Shown here piece by piece: positions 52,244 to 61,306 of a stretch of 64,000 nt of DNA (within the stretch, counting starts at the first letter, position 1; each line of letters starts with the position of its first letter). The notes beneath the pieces are model-generated. The model did no database searches. It was not told the origin of the DNA and saw only the letters and a list, made by a program, of their open reading frames with translations. The stretch covers positions 806,001 to 870,000 of the forward strand of contig NZ_CP030052.1 of NCBI RefSeq assembly GCF_004114975.1. Reading direction: 5' to 3'. This stretch comes from Bradyrhizobium guangdongense (GTDB taxonomy: Bacteria; Pseudomonadota; Alphaproteobacteria; Rhizobiales; Xanthobacteraceae). A program made the translations under genes and the position numbers.

Positions 52244-53089
52244 CTACTGCTTACAAAGAGTATCGAGCTTGACGTCGGCCGCCGGCACTTCGTTCTGCGT
52301 CATGCCGTACTTTTTCAGGATCTCAACATATTCCGAAGAATGCACGATCTTGAGCATCTCGGCATTAAATGCGTCCCGAAGCTCCGAATCCTCCTTACGG
52401 AAGGCAAATGCGCCGTAGTCTTGCTTCGGCTTGCCATCTATGAGCAGGCCCGTGTATGGTTCGGCGACTTCCAGGGTCGGATCGTTCTTTGCGTTCCAGC
52501 GTGCAGTTACCGATATAAGCAATGCCCCGTCGATCCTGCCCGCTTTCAGGCTCGCGACATTGGAGGGGATGTCCGGAAAACGCGTGATTTGGCTATCCTT
52601 CACGCCGGCCTTGACTGCATTCTGTGTCGGCTGGCCACTTATGTTGCCACCAACCTTGATGTCCTCGTGTTTGACGATGTCGTCAAGACTATGGATTTGC
52701 TTGGGATTGCCTTTGCGAACGAGAAGACCTTCCTGAACGGTGAAGTTGGGCTCGGTGAAGAGAACCTGAAGGCAGCGCGCGGGAAGGATATAGAGTCCGG
52801 TCGCGATAAAATCGAAACGTTTGGCTTGAAGTCCCGGGATGAGCGATCCGAACGCAACCACCGTTCCTTCGATCCGCTCTACTCCAAGGCGGTTGAATGC
52901 GAGCTTTGCGAGATCGTAGTCTGACCCGGCCAATGATCCATCGGCCTGCTTGAACGCGAAGGGCGGCTCGTTGCTGAAGCCGAGGGTAAGGCCGCTCTTC
53001 TTTGCGTCGTCCAGCCTGGCACCGGCAAAACTCGATGACGAGAAAGTCAGGAAAGCGAGTGCTAGAAAAATATGCAAAGTTCGTAGCAT
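52244..53089 (-). CDS. Amino acid ABC transporter substrate-binding protein (family 3)
   Basis: A protein of 281 residues from the ATG at 53089 (GAGGAA upstream), with a signal peptide ending at about residue 22 (FLALAFLTFSSSSFA). The mature LTLGFSNEPPFAFKQADGSLAGSDYDLAKLAFNRLG is a textbook family 3 binding-protein start. It heads the four-gene importer operon that ends with the DUF1989 gene, so the ligand may be linked to that protein's function. Bases 53090-53366 contain no gene. Confidence 0.9.
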   Translation of the reverse strand: MLRTLHIFLALAFLTFSSSSFAGARLDDAKKSGLTLGFSNEPPFAFKQADGSLAGSDYDLAKLAFNRLGVERIEGTVVAFGSLIPGLQAKRFDFIATGLYILPARCLQVLFTEPNFTVQEGLLVRKGNPKQIHSLDDIVKHEDIKVGGNISGQPTQNAVKAGVKDSQITRFPDIPSNVASLKAGRIDGALLISVTARWNAKNDPTLEVAEPYTGLLIDGKPKQDYGAFAFRKEDSELRDAFNAEMLKIVHSSEYVEILKKYGMTQNEVPAADVKLDTLCKQ

Positions 53090-53366
53090 GTGTTTCCTCA
53101 TCTGTCTCGAATGCGTCGCCATTGACACACCGGCATCTCTTTTGGCTTCTGCTCAGTTTGGATTGAGCCAGACTCGCATCCTACATATCTGAAGGGTTAT
53201 TCGGAACCGCAGCAATTCAATTAGCGTAATGGATGCATTACTTGCTGTAATATCGAGGACGCGCGACTTGCCGGATCCTCCCGATTCCTCAGGAAAACGT
53301 GGTCAAGTTGGCTGTGCGTACCGCCGCGACCCGCGCGTCTACAGCACTGCACGGAAGAAGTGCAAT

Positions 53367-54290
53367 TTATCGAATTGTTTGCCCTTGCACGAATTCGAAC
53401 CGCCCCATCAAATTCTCCAGAGTGCTCCTCACGATTTCGGAAAACCGGACCGCCTGCGCCGTCTTCTTCGAATGGCGCGGATAGACGAAAGCATAGTTGA
53501 GCCTTGCCGACGTCTTGCAAGGGCGAACCACGACATCTCGCTCTGCTAGCAGCGCTGCGCTGAATGGATCCGATATCGACACACCCATTCCGGCTCCCAC
53601 CATTTGGCACGCGATGAACGCCGACGACACTTCAACCCAAATGTTCGCGGCAAGGCCAGCTTGTACGTACATTCCATCAACGATCTGCCGCAACAACGTC
53701 GTCCGGTCCAGCGCAATAAAACGGTCCTCGATCAGATCACTGGGGAGAATCGTCTTATTCGCCGCAAGTGGATGATCGGGATGAAGCACCGCAACGGGAA
53801 CCAATTCGGCGAAGGAATGCGACGTCAACATTTCAAATTGAGTCGGGAGCATTACTATCCCAACGTCGAACCTAAGTCCCGAAGCCCAACGTTCGACTTC
53901 GCGTCTTTCCCTGACTTCCAAAGAAATCGAAACACTCGGAAACTCCTTCGAAAATTGGGCCAGTGCCGGCACGAGTAGACTTCGGGCGAGTTGTGGCATT
54001 GCCACGATCCGAAGGCGACCGCCTCGATTGGCGCGGATTTCTTTGCCGATGCGGGTAAGATCGTCGATATCCAGCAGGATACGCTCGCATTCCCGCGAGA
54101 AGGCTTCTCCTTGAGGAGTCGGAACCAGGCGCCCACCAAGCCGGTTGAAGAGCTTGAATCCCAGCTCCGCTTCAAGGGCAGACAGCGAACGGCTTACCGC
54201 TGGTTGGGTCAAATGAAGTCGAGTTGCGGCCCCGGTGACCGAACCGGTCACGATTACACTATGCAGCGCGCGCAACTTTTGAAGGTTCAA
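53367..54290 (-). CDS. LysR-family regulator
   Basis: A protein of 307 residues if it starts at the TTG at 54290, about 6 bases after GGGGGAG; no ATG is available and a further TTG start would lengthen it. The helix-turn-helix is VTGAATRLHLTQPAVSRSLSALEAELG, followed by the effector domain (LRIVAMPQLARSLLVPALAQF). It is on the same strand as the amino acid importer operon and is the likely candidate for its control. A TrmB-like regulator gene follows upstream. Confidence 0.85.
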   Translation of the reverse strand: MNLQKLRALHSVIVTGSVTGAATRLHLTQPAVSRSLSALEAELGFKLFNRLGGRLVPTPQGEAFSRECERILLDIDDLTRIGKEIRANRGGRLRIVAMPQLARSLLVPALAQFSKEFPSVSISLEVRERREVERWASGLRFDVGIVMLPTQFEMLTSHSFAELVPVAVLHPDHPLAANKTILPSDLIEDRFIALDRTTLLRQIVDGMYVQAGLAANIWVEVSSAFIACQMVGAGMGVSISDPFSAALLAERDVVVRPCKTSARLNYAFVYPRHSKKTAQAVRFSEIVRSTLENLMGRFEFVQGQTIR

Positions 54291-54373
54291 AGCCAACTCC
54301 CCCTTAAGATTGCTGCTCCTTGCAGGCGCGCGAAACACGCCGGCGAAGCGTGCCAATCGCCGCGACAGACGCG

Positions 54374-55303
54374 TTAGATCTTTTCTTCTTTCAGCTTGGA
54401 TTTTTTCTCAACTCGACTCGCGGTAAGCCCTAGAAGGCTTTCCAGCGCCGCAACTTGCGGTGCGGGAAGATACTTCCTTCGAAGCTCGATAATAGCGGGG
54501 CCGAACGTCTTCTGGATCGGTTGCCCGAACATTTCGAATATTTCCGCGAAGTAGATCTCGTGCCGCAATAGGGAGTCAGCAAGATTAACTATCGGCTTAT
54601 TTCGCGTGTAGGAGCCGCCTTGCGCACGAATCTCCGCCACCAGAGCTTCTTCGAAATCCACTGTAAGGGTTACAAGATGCGGTGCGATTCCCACGGGAAT
54701 GCCGTTTCCCTCGTGGAGATAAGTTCGCGACTTCGCACCGAATTGAAACTTCTCGACTTGAGTCCCGAAAAGGATGATGAGAATCGCAACCCCGCGGTCT
54801 GCAGCACGTCGAAGCGCGTCGCGGTGCGGCAGCAGTATTTTCTCTTCTGTTTTTACCCAAATGTGTGATTTCGCTCCGTCGATCATAGCCTCCATCTTGG
54901 CGGCGATCGCGTCCTCGCCGTTAATGGTCCATACGTAGCCACCGTCGTTGGACTGTGAAACAGCCGGAATCGTTCGGATCAACTTTGCGCAGCGCTTGCT
55001 CGTCGCTGTCGCAATTCGCTCAAACAGAACCTTGGGCGCTACCGCCACATACCGCAGTGGAGTTTCGGAGATCGGTTGAGCCGCCTCCTTCTTTGCCAGA
55101 CTCTCGAGGACAGAATATGCGTTCGCCTTGGGTAAGCCTGCAAGTTTGGCTACTTCGTAGGCAGTCGCCTGCGAAAGCTCATAGAGCGCGAGGTAGGCAC
55201 GCGCTTCGTACTCGCTAAAACCCAGAGCGAGCAAGTCTGGCATCAACTCACTTAGATTAGCTTGCTTATCGCCGCTCACCCGATTTTTCCTGATTTGAGC
55301 CAA
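54374..55303 (-). CDS. TrmB-family transcriptional regulator
   Basis: A 309-residue regulator. The N-terminal winged helix (about 18-80: LLALGFSEYEARAYLALYELSQATAYEVAKLAGLPKANAYSVLESLAKK) is the TrmB signature, and the middle part VWTINGEDAIAAKMEAMIDGAKSHIWVKTEE is the phospholipase-D-like ligand domain found in TrmB proteins. A basic tail ends SRVEKKSKLKEEKI. TrmB is best known in archaea, with bacterial relatives controlling sugar or amino acid uptake. Targets here are unknown. Confidence 0.82.
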   Translation of the reverse strand: MAQIRKNRVSGDKQANLSELMPDLLALGFSEYEARAYLALYELSQATAYEVAKLAGLPKANAYSVLESLAKKEAAQPISETPLRYVAVAPKVLFERIATATSKRCAKLIRTIPAVSQSNDGGYVWTINGEDAIAAKMEAMIDGAKSHIWVKTEEKILLPHRDALRRAADRGVAILIILFGTQVEKFQFGAKSRTYLHEGNGIPVGIAPHLVTLTVDFEEALVAEIRAQGGSYTRNKPIVNLADSLLRHEIYFAEIFEMFGQPIQKTFGPAIIELRRKYLPAPQVAALESLLGLTASRVEKKSKLKEEKI

Positions 55304-56061
55304 GCAGCGCCCCCACCCGTCGACAAGAAGTGCTTTGCCTCAGTTGATCAATTCGCCTTCGAAGCTTGATTGTCACGCCCTAGCTGACCATTCCGACGTA
55401 GCTCCTTGCCGCTCGACGCCGTCGGCGCTCAATTTTGATAGAAGCGCAAGTCTTTGATATCCAGCGGGCAAAGCGAAACTAACATGGGTAGCAGCCTTTA
55501 TGACTATGGCTTTCGTGTCAAGTGCATGACTTGATCGCGATGGCGCGTTCGACCAGATCGCGACCAGCCGATCGCAAAGCCAGCCAAAGCGAGCGCTCGA
55601 GATGAGATGGCCACAATCATCGACCTAATCAGGCCCACCCGACTCGCCAGATTTTCCGGAGAGCGGACTGGGGGCACAGTCTCAGCCTCCAAGCAACAGA
55701 GGACCCTGCCCAAAATATCCTGTCGGGGCGCCCCCTCGGAGAACATATTCCCATTACGGCCGCTCAAAACGAGACCTCGCTACCATTGCATCCAACGGCC
55801 AACCACCAATAATTTGCGCGTCGGCACAAGAACCGCGATGGGATGTCCTGACTACGGACCCCTCGGACGTTGATCGGATTGCAGTGCAGCAGACATCTGG
55901 CGAACTGTCTCGCTATCTATGGTGGATCGGATAAGTTGCTCTCTGGATGTTGCTGACGCAAACTGGGTTTATCTCGCGCCGCTCGCCTTTTTTGATCCGC
56001 CGTCACGTCCAGCAAAGCCTTCCGAATGACGAGACGATCCCGCGACTCCATCATATTGATG
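55304..56061. other. 758-base stretch without an identifiable gene
   Basis: Several short open frames exist on both strands, none with a good ribosome site or known family. One plus-strand frame runs about 55632-55940 without a start codon (ending SGELSRYLWWIG) and could be a remnant, but I cannot place it. No RNA gene, mobile element or repeat was seen. The region separates two regulators transcribed to the left, so it should hold the TrmB promoter. Confidence 0.5.
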
Positions 56062-56952
56062 TCATGGGGCGACACCTATGATTCGCTCAAAGGCAATCGC
56101 GGCAGGAATTTTGGTTCGTCCCCGTACTTCCACGTGCCAAAGCGTGCGCGATATCTGCAGATCCTTCATTTTTATCGCCTTGAGCCGGCCAAGCTTGATC
56201 TGATCGCCAATGGTTGATGTTGAGACGATCGAGACACCAAGACCGCATGCGACAACTTGCTTGATCGCTTCCGTGCTGCCGATTTCGAGGGTTTTGCGCG
56301 GCCGCACGCCATGGTTCAACAGCGCCTGCGCGACGATCTCCCGTGAGCCGGAGCCTGGTTCCCGAACGATCAGGATTTCATCTTCGAGGGCCGCCGCATA
56401 CACGTGATTTTCCGATAATGCGAAGGCGTGAGTCGGACCTGCTATCAGGCTCATCATGTCCGTCCGCCAGGCCGTACTGACGAGATCATCGTCTTCGACC
56501 GGTCCTTCCACGAGGGCGATCTCTATTTCATGCGCGCGCATCATTCCGGCAATATCCCGCGTGTTGGCGCTTACCAGATGCACATCGATGCTCGGATACC
56601 TGCGCCGGAAGCTGCCTATGTACTCAGCGATCATGTAGGTCGCGATCGTGGTGCTTGCCCCGATGTGAAGCGATCCGCTCGCGAGGTTGCGCAGCGACGA
56701 CAGTTCCTCTTCGGCGGCCCGCTCGGCAGCGAACAGATTTTCTGCGTGCCTGAGAAGTGCCCGCCCCTCGCGGGTCGTACGTACTCCTTTCGATGTACGA
56801 TCCAGCAAGCGACAGCCCACTTGCAGTTCGAAATCGCGTACTCCTTTCGAGACCGCGGGCTGGCTAACGCGCAAGATGTCCGCTGCTCGCGAAAAGCTTC
56901 CAGCCTCAGCGACGGTGGTAAAGAAGCGGAGGAAATGCAAATTCATTGGCAT
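56062..56952 (-). CDS. LysR-family regulator (divergent from the YeiH-like gene)
   Basis: A 296-residue LysR protein. Helix-turn-helix: FFTTVAEAGSFSRAADILRVSQPAVSKGVRDFELQVG. The effector domain starts near GSLHIGASTTIATYMIAEYIGSFRRRYP. Overall it resembles the CysB-like/CbbR-like class without a clear orthologue. A second ATG two codons later (56946) is possible. It faces the UPF0324 transporter gene across 86 bases with a LysR-type box, so it very probably controls it. Confidence 0.87.
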   Translation of the reverse strand: MPMNLHFLRFFTTVAEAGSFSRAADILRVSQPAVSKGVRDFELQVGCRLLDRTSKGVRTTREGRALLRHAENLFAAERAAEEELSSLRNLASGSLHIGASTTIATYMIAEYIGSFRRRYPSIDVHLVSANTRDIAGMMRAHEIEIALVEGPVEDDDLVSTAWRTDMMSLIAGPTHAFALSENHVYAAALEDEILIVREPGSGSREIVAQALLNHGVRPRKTLEIGSTEAIKQVVACGLGVSIVSTSTIGDQIKLGRLKAIKMKDLQISRTLWHVEVRGRTKIPAAIAFERIIGVAP

Positions 56953-56965
56953 AACGCCTGCTTAT
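56951..56965. promoter_or_regulatory. LysR-type box (T-N11-A)
   Basis: ATAA (56951-56954) and TTAT (56962-56965) are inverted around a 7-base spacer, giving the T-N11-A pattern used by LysR proteins. It touches the start of the LysR gene and lies 74-88 bases upstream of the preferred yeiH-like start at 57039, a usual place for autoregulation and activation. Confidence 0.4.
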
Positions 56966-57038
56966 CGGCCTAGATCAAAATTCTACTGTTATGAGCCCTT
57001 GGTTCTCGGGCATAGCCTTGTCGGCTGGCGAGGGACTC

Positions 57039-58097
57039 ATGGCTCCATGCAAAGATCTTCCCAAATCGAGCAAGGTAGACGCGCCTGCCGGTCGTTTGGT
57101 TGCATTGCTTCCCGGCATCCTCTTATGCGTGCTCCTGACGCTGCTGTCGATTGGAATCCAGGAGGCCGAGGAGCACATCTTCCAACATCCCTATGTTGAA
57201 GCCTTGGTCATCGCCATCCTGCTCGGGATGATGATCCGCAGCGTCTCAACTACTTCCGAGCGCTGGAAGGTCGGAATCGCCTTCAGCGCGAAACAACTTC
57301 TCGAAGTGGCCGTGATGCTGCTCGGGGCCTCGATCAGCTTTGGGGCAATCCTGCCTTCCGGATTATTTCTGATTGCCGCGATCGTCGGAACGGTTGCGGT
57401 CACGCTTGCCGTGAGTTTCGGCCTCAGCCGCATGCTCGGCCTACCCACTAAGCTTTCGCTCCTGATCGCCTCCGGAAATTCCATTTGCGGCAATTCCGCG
57501 ATCGCCGCGGTCGCCCCCGTTATAGGGGCAGATGGCGATGATATCGCGTCATCGATTTCCTTCACCGCGGTCCTTGGCGTGCTGATGGTGCTCGGGCTTC
57601 CACTGCTCATTCCACTCTTGGAGCTCTCGGCTACTCAGTACGGGATTCTCGCCGGCCTCACCGTGTACGCCGTTCCCCAGGTGCTTGCCGCGACCGTTCC
57701 GGCAGGAATCGTCAGCACTCAAATTGGCACCGTGGTGAAGCTCGTTCGGGTCCTCATGCTAGGGCCGTTGGTGGTCGGCTTGTCGCTTGTCGCACCACGC
57801 CTGCGTGGCGAAGTCGCGCCCGGCAAGCGCATTAACCTCATCAAATTGGTACCTTGGTTCATCATCGGCTTCTTGGTACTGGCCGGCCTTCGTTCGTTGC
57901 AGATCATACCCAGCAGCGTTGCCGCCCCCGTTGCGAAGCTCGCCAGCGTGCTAACCGTAGTCTCCATGTCCGCACTCGGGCTGGGTGTCGATATCCGGGT
58001 GCTTTCGAAGGCCGGCGGGAAAGTCACGATTGCGGTGACCTTGTCTCTGATACTTCTGCTCGCGATGAGCCTCGGCCTGGTTCAACTCTTCAAGTGA
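57039..58097 (+). CDS. UPF0324 (YeiH) family membrane protein, putative sulfite/sulfate exporter
   Basis: A protein of 352 residues from the ATG at 57039 (GAGGGA just upstream); an ATG at 56991 has no ribosome site. About ten membrane helices are visible. The conserved family block is ASGNSICGNSAIAAVAPVIGA near the middle. Family members near sulfonate-degradation genes have been proposed to export sulfite or sulfate; that role is not proven. A divergent LysR regulator and downstream CoA-transferase, CitE-like and sulfonate-type ABC genes support a link with desulfonation. Confidence 0.85.
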   Translation: MAPCKDLPKSSKVDAPAGRLVALLPGILLCVLLTLLSIGIQEAEEHIFQHPYVEALVIAILLGMMIRSVSTTSERWKVGIAFSAKQLLEVAVMLLGASISFGAILPSGLFLIAAIVGTVAVTLAVSFGLSRMLGLPTKLSLLIASGNSICGNSAIAAVAPVIGADGDDIASSISFTAVLGVLMVLGLPLLIPLLELSATQYGILAGLTVYAVPQVLAATVPAGIVSTQIGTVVKLVRVLMLGPLVVGLSLVAPRLRGEVAPGKRINLIKLVPWFIIGFLVLAGLRSLQIIPSSVAAPVAKLASVLTVVSMSALGLGVDIRVLSKAGGKVTIAVTLSLILLLAMSLGLVQLFK

Positions 58098-58131
58098 GGG
58101 CACTCTCTGCTTAACTTCGGGTTGCCAGCTG

Positions 58132-58152
58132 CGGTGAACATCGGGTTCACCG
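58132..58152 (+). terminator. Perfect 8-base hairpin after the YeiH-like gene
   Basis: CGGTGAAC and GTTCACCG pair around ATCGG. There is no T run downstream, so it is either a weak terminator or a protein-binding palindrome upstream of the CoA-transferase gene at 58283. Confidence 0.35.
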
Positions 58153-58282
58153 AAAGGATGTTGCAGGATGTGGTCGTATCACTTAATACTACCCCATACA
58201 AGTCAGCTTGTTGAGGATCGATGGGGACCTCCGCGGGTACTGTACAGGCACTACTTCCGCCTTGCATCGTTAAGTCGGCGCA

Positions 58283-59524
58283 ATGAAGGCCGTACCTAAG
58301 CAGTTCGAGCCAGAGGCTGCTGGCGCGCTTAACGGCGTCCGTGTCGTGGACCTTTCGCGTCTGGTCGCCGGGAATATGCTCACCCTGCAGCTCGCCGACT
58401 TCGGAGCCGAAGTCATCAAGATTGAGGACATCGTCTCGGGCGACCCTCTGCGCGCTTGGCGGGTCAACGATGTCAGCATCCATTGGAAGACCTACGCCCG
58501 GAACAAGAAGAGTGTCGCGCTAGACCTTCGCGACGAGAGAGGTCGGACGATCCTATCGGATCTGCTCGCGACGGCGGACGTGCTGGTCGAGAACTTCAGA
58601 CCCGGAGGTCTGGAAAAGCTGGGTTTGTTGCCCGAGGTCCTTCGAGCACAGAATGCAGGACTGATCATCGTGAGAATCTCGGGATGGGGGCAGACCGGTC
58701 CCTATCGGGACAGGCCCGGCTTCGGCACTCTGGTCGAAGGCATGTCAGGCTTCGCTTCCCGCAACGGATTCCCTGATCGACCTCCGCTGCTGCCACCCGC
58801 CACGCTCGCCGATATGGTCGCGGGCATTTACGGATTTGGGGCAACCATGGTTGCGCTCAGGCATCGAGAAGTGAGCGGGGGTAACGGCCAGGTTATCGAC
58901 TTGCCCTTGTTAGATCCGCTTTTTTCCCTCCTCGGTCCCGAAGCCGGAATCTATCAACTAACACAGCAGGTACGCCCGCGGACCGGCAGTCGATCGCTTA
59001 CCGGAGCGCCGCGCAACACATTCCGTACCAGCGACTCTCGCTGGATCGCAATCTCCGCCTCGATGCAAGTTGTGGCCGAGAGGTTGTTCCGGACTATCGG
59101 TCGCCCTGACATGATCGTGGATCCCCGATTTTTGACGAACTCTGATCGCATCAAAAACGCCGATGCTTGCGAGGAGCCTATCGCGGAATTCATTGCCGCG
59201 CGGACGCTTGAAGATAACATGAGTATATTCGAGCGGGCAGACGTAACTGCTGCACCAATCTACGACATCGATCAATTCTTGGATGACCCCCATGTTCAAG
59301 CTCGCGAAATCGTCGTTGGGTTACCGGACTCCGAACTCGGAACGGTTTTAATGCACAACGTGGTCCCGAGGCTCGAAACTACGCCCGGAAGGATTCGGAT
59401 GCCCGCTCCGGATCTCGGTCAACACACGTTTGCGATTCTGCGCTCCCTCGGCATCACGCAGGCCCGGTTGGAAGAACTGCGCGAGGCTGGCGTCATCGTG
59501 CAGGCTAAGCCATCATCCCAATGA
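58283..59524 (+). CDS. CaiB/BaiF (family III) CoA-transferase
   Basis: A 413-residue CoA-transferase: LNGVRVVDLSRLVAGNMLTLQLADFGAEVIKIEDIVSGDPLRAWR and RNKKSVALDLRDERGR at the N-terminus. In the segment that carries the catalytic Asp in many relatives the sequence reads GFGTLVEGMSGFASRNG with no Asp. This GFG variant is common in a subgroup that includes dicarboxylate CoA-transferases. It is followed 24 bases later by a CitE-like lyase gene, so CoA activation followed by C-C cleavage is likely. Confidence 0.88.
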   Translation: MKAVPKQFEPEAAGALNGVRVVDLSRLVAGNMLTLQLADFGAEVIKIEDIVSGDPLRAWRVNDVSIHWKTYARNKKSVALDLRDERGRTILSDLLATADVLVENFRPGGLEKLGLLPEVLRAQNAGLIIVRISGWGQTGPYRDRPGFGTLVEGMSGFASRNGFPDRPPLLPPATLADMVAGIYGFGATMVALRHREVSGGNGQVIDLPLLDPLFSLLGPEAGIYQLTQQVRPRTGSRSLTGAPRNTFRTSDSRWIAISASMQVVAERLFRTIGRPDMIVDPRFLTNSDRIKNADACEEPIAEFIAARTLEDNMSIFERADVTAAPIYDIDQFLDDPHVQAREIVVGLPDSELGTVLMHNVVPRLETTPGRIRMPAPDLGQHTFAILRSLGITQARLEELREAGVIVQAKPSSQ

Positions 59525-59548
59525 CCCGTAGGCGACCGGAAGACACCA

Positions 59549-60418
59549 GTGTACCGATCTCTGCTTTATGTCCCCGCCTCATCTGAGCGCTTCATTGCAA
59601 AGTCGGCGCTTTGTGGCGCCGATGCCATAATCCTGGATCTTGAAGACAGCGTCGCGCCCGCACAGAAGGAGGGGGCACGCAATAGGCTTGCGTCGTCGAT
59701 AAAACGATGCGCTGCCGCAGGAGCTGACATTTGGGTGCGTATTAATCGACCTCTGTCGGCTGCCGTCCGAGATATCGAGGCTTCGGTGCTCGGTGGTGCC
59801 AAGGGCATTCTGATTACAAAAGTCGAGGGCGCCGAGCACGTGCGGTTGCTTCTAGAGGTTGCTGAGCGAACCGAACGGGATCATGACCGTCGCGAGCCAC
59901 TCCAAGCGATCGCAGTCATCGAGTCCGTCAAGATTTTGGCCAAAGCGGACGACATCGCACGCGCCCACGAGCGGGTGATAGGCCTGATGGGCGGTAGTGA
60001 GGACTTAGCGCTATCGATGGGAGCTAATCCCACTCATGAGGCACTTAAGATACCCAAGATGCTGGTTCACATGGCCGCTGCCGGAGCCGGAAAATACTCG
60101 TTCGGATTGTTCGGCTCCGTTGCGGACTACAAGGATGTCCGACTAATGCGCGAGCTAGCGGAGGAGGCATTCGGTCACGGAGTTACGGGTGCGACCTGTG
60201 TCCATCCTTCAGTGGTACCGATCCTAAACAATGCCTTTGCACCGTCCGACGCTGATGTCGCAAGGGCGCAATTGATCATCGAGACCGCCCGTCAGCAAAC
60301 CGAACGTGGCGTCGGCGCCTATTCGCTGGAAGGCAGGATGGTCGACGAGCCCGTCGTCGAACGTGCCCGGCAACTCTTGGAGCGGGCGCGGCGCCACCGG
60401 CGTGCCGACGCAAGCTGA
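59549..60418 (+). CDS. HpcH/HpaI-family CoA-ester lyase (CitE-like)
   Basis: A 289-residue TIM-barrel lyase from a GTG at 59549. The start YRSLLYVPASSERFIAKSALCGADAIILDLEDSVAP is the CitE/malyl-CoA-lyase signature with the metal-binding Glu/Asp, and IAVIESVKILAKADDIARAHERVIGLMGGSEDLALSMG and ATCVHPSVVPILNNAF complete the site. Such enzymes cleave malyl-, citramalyl- or similar CoA esters to acetyl-CoA plus a 2-oxo acid or glyoxylate. With the CoA-transferase it forms a two-step module. The gap 60419-60472 to the convergent ABC genes is short. Confidence 0.88.
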   Translation: MYRSLLYVPASSERFIAKSALCGADAIILDLEDSVAPAQKEGARNRLASSIKRCAAAGADIWVRINRPLSAAVRDIEASVLGGAKGILITKVEGAEHVRLLLEVAERTERDHDRREPLQAIAVIESVKILAKADDIARAHERVIGLMGGSEDLALSMGANPTHEALKIPKMLVHMAAAGAGKYSFGLFGSVADYKDVRLMRELAEEAFGHGVTGATCVHPSVVPILNNAFAPSDADVARAQLIIETARQQTERGVGAYSLEGRMVDEPVVERARQLLERARRHRRADAS

Positions 60419-60472
60419 TCAGAGCGTTAGAGTGTCGGCCTGCGGTAATCTGGGCTATTGATTCACAGCGCT

Positions 60473-61306
60473 CTATGAGCGGCCAGCAAACGTCTGGCGT
60501 TCGCGCTTCATCGCCTTGTCGACTTCCGCCGACAGAAGAGCCGTAACCTCGTCTTCGTATCGCCGGACCTGCGGGTCCCTTAAGTCCCGAGGGTGGGGTA
60601 GCTTGATCGCCACGTCCGCAATTATTCGCGAGGGCCGTGAGCTCAGAATAAGCACTCGATCGGCAAGCTGAACGGCCTCTGATACACTATGAGTTATCAT
60701 CACGATAGTTCGATTGGCCTCGACCCAGAGGTTTTGTAGATCCTGGATCATGTAGTTCTTTGTTTGCACGTCGAGTGCGCCGAACGGCTCATCGAGTAGC
60801 AGCACCTCCGGATCGTAACTAAGTGCCCGAGCGATGGCGACGCGCTGTTTCATGCCGCCCGACAGAGACGATGGATAGGCATTCTCGAACCCCGAAAGGC
60901 CTGTCAGACGAAGCCACTTCCTCGCCCGCTCCTCAGCTTCCTGCCGTGGCACACCTTTGATGTCCAGGCCCAGCGTCGCATTACGCAACACCGTAAGCCA
61001 GGGGAACAGCACGAACTCCTGAAAGACCACGCCACGGTCGGGTCCTGGCCCCACCACGAGTTCGTTGTTGATTAGCAGTTCCCCCTGGCTTGCCTTCTCG
61101 AATCCAGCGATCAGGTACAGAAACGTCGACTTGCCGCAACCGCTTGGACCGATGATAGCCACGAATTCCCGTTCGTTGATCGTGCAAGAAATGTCCTCCA
61201 TCGCCAGCACGTTTCCGAAATACTTCTGGACATTCTTGGCGACAATCTTGGGCTTGGTACCGGCACCGTCGCGCAGCGGGAGTATTTTTGCCGTTTCAAC
61301 GCTCAT
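60473..61306 (-). CDS. ABC transporter ATP-binding protein (SsuB/TauB class)
   Basis: A protein of 277 residues from the ATG at 61306 (GGGGAG upstream, overlapping the permease stop by 11 bases). Walker A GPSGCGKST, Q-loop VVFQEFVLFPWLTV, signature LSGGMKQR, Walker B VLLLDEP and H-loop IVMITHSVSEA are intact. Last gene of a four-gene importer with two distinct permeases. Confidence 0.92.
   Translation of the reverse strand: MSVETAKILPLRDGAGTKPKIVAKNVQKYFGNVLAMEDISCTINEREFVAIIGPSGCGKSTFLYLIAGFEKASQGELLINNELVVGPGPDRGVVFQEFVLFPWLTVLRNATLGLDIKGVPRQEAEERARKWLRLTGLSGFENAYPSSLSGGMKQRVAIARALSYDPEVLLLDEPFGALDVQTKNYMIQDLQNLWVEANRTIVMITHSVSEAVQLADRVLILSSRPSRIIADVAIKLPHPRDLRDPQVRRYEDEVTALLSAEVDKAMKRERQTFAGRS

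Noticed and set aside
55504..55940. Short frames in the gap between the TrmB and LysR genes
   Set aside because: No ribosome sites, no family resemblance and no agreement on strand; listed as a gap instead.
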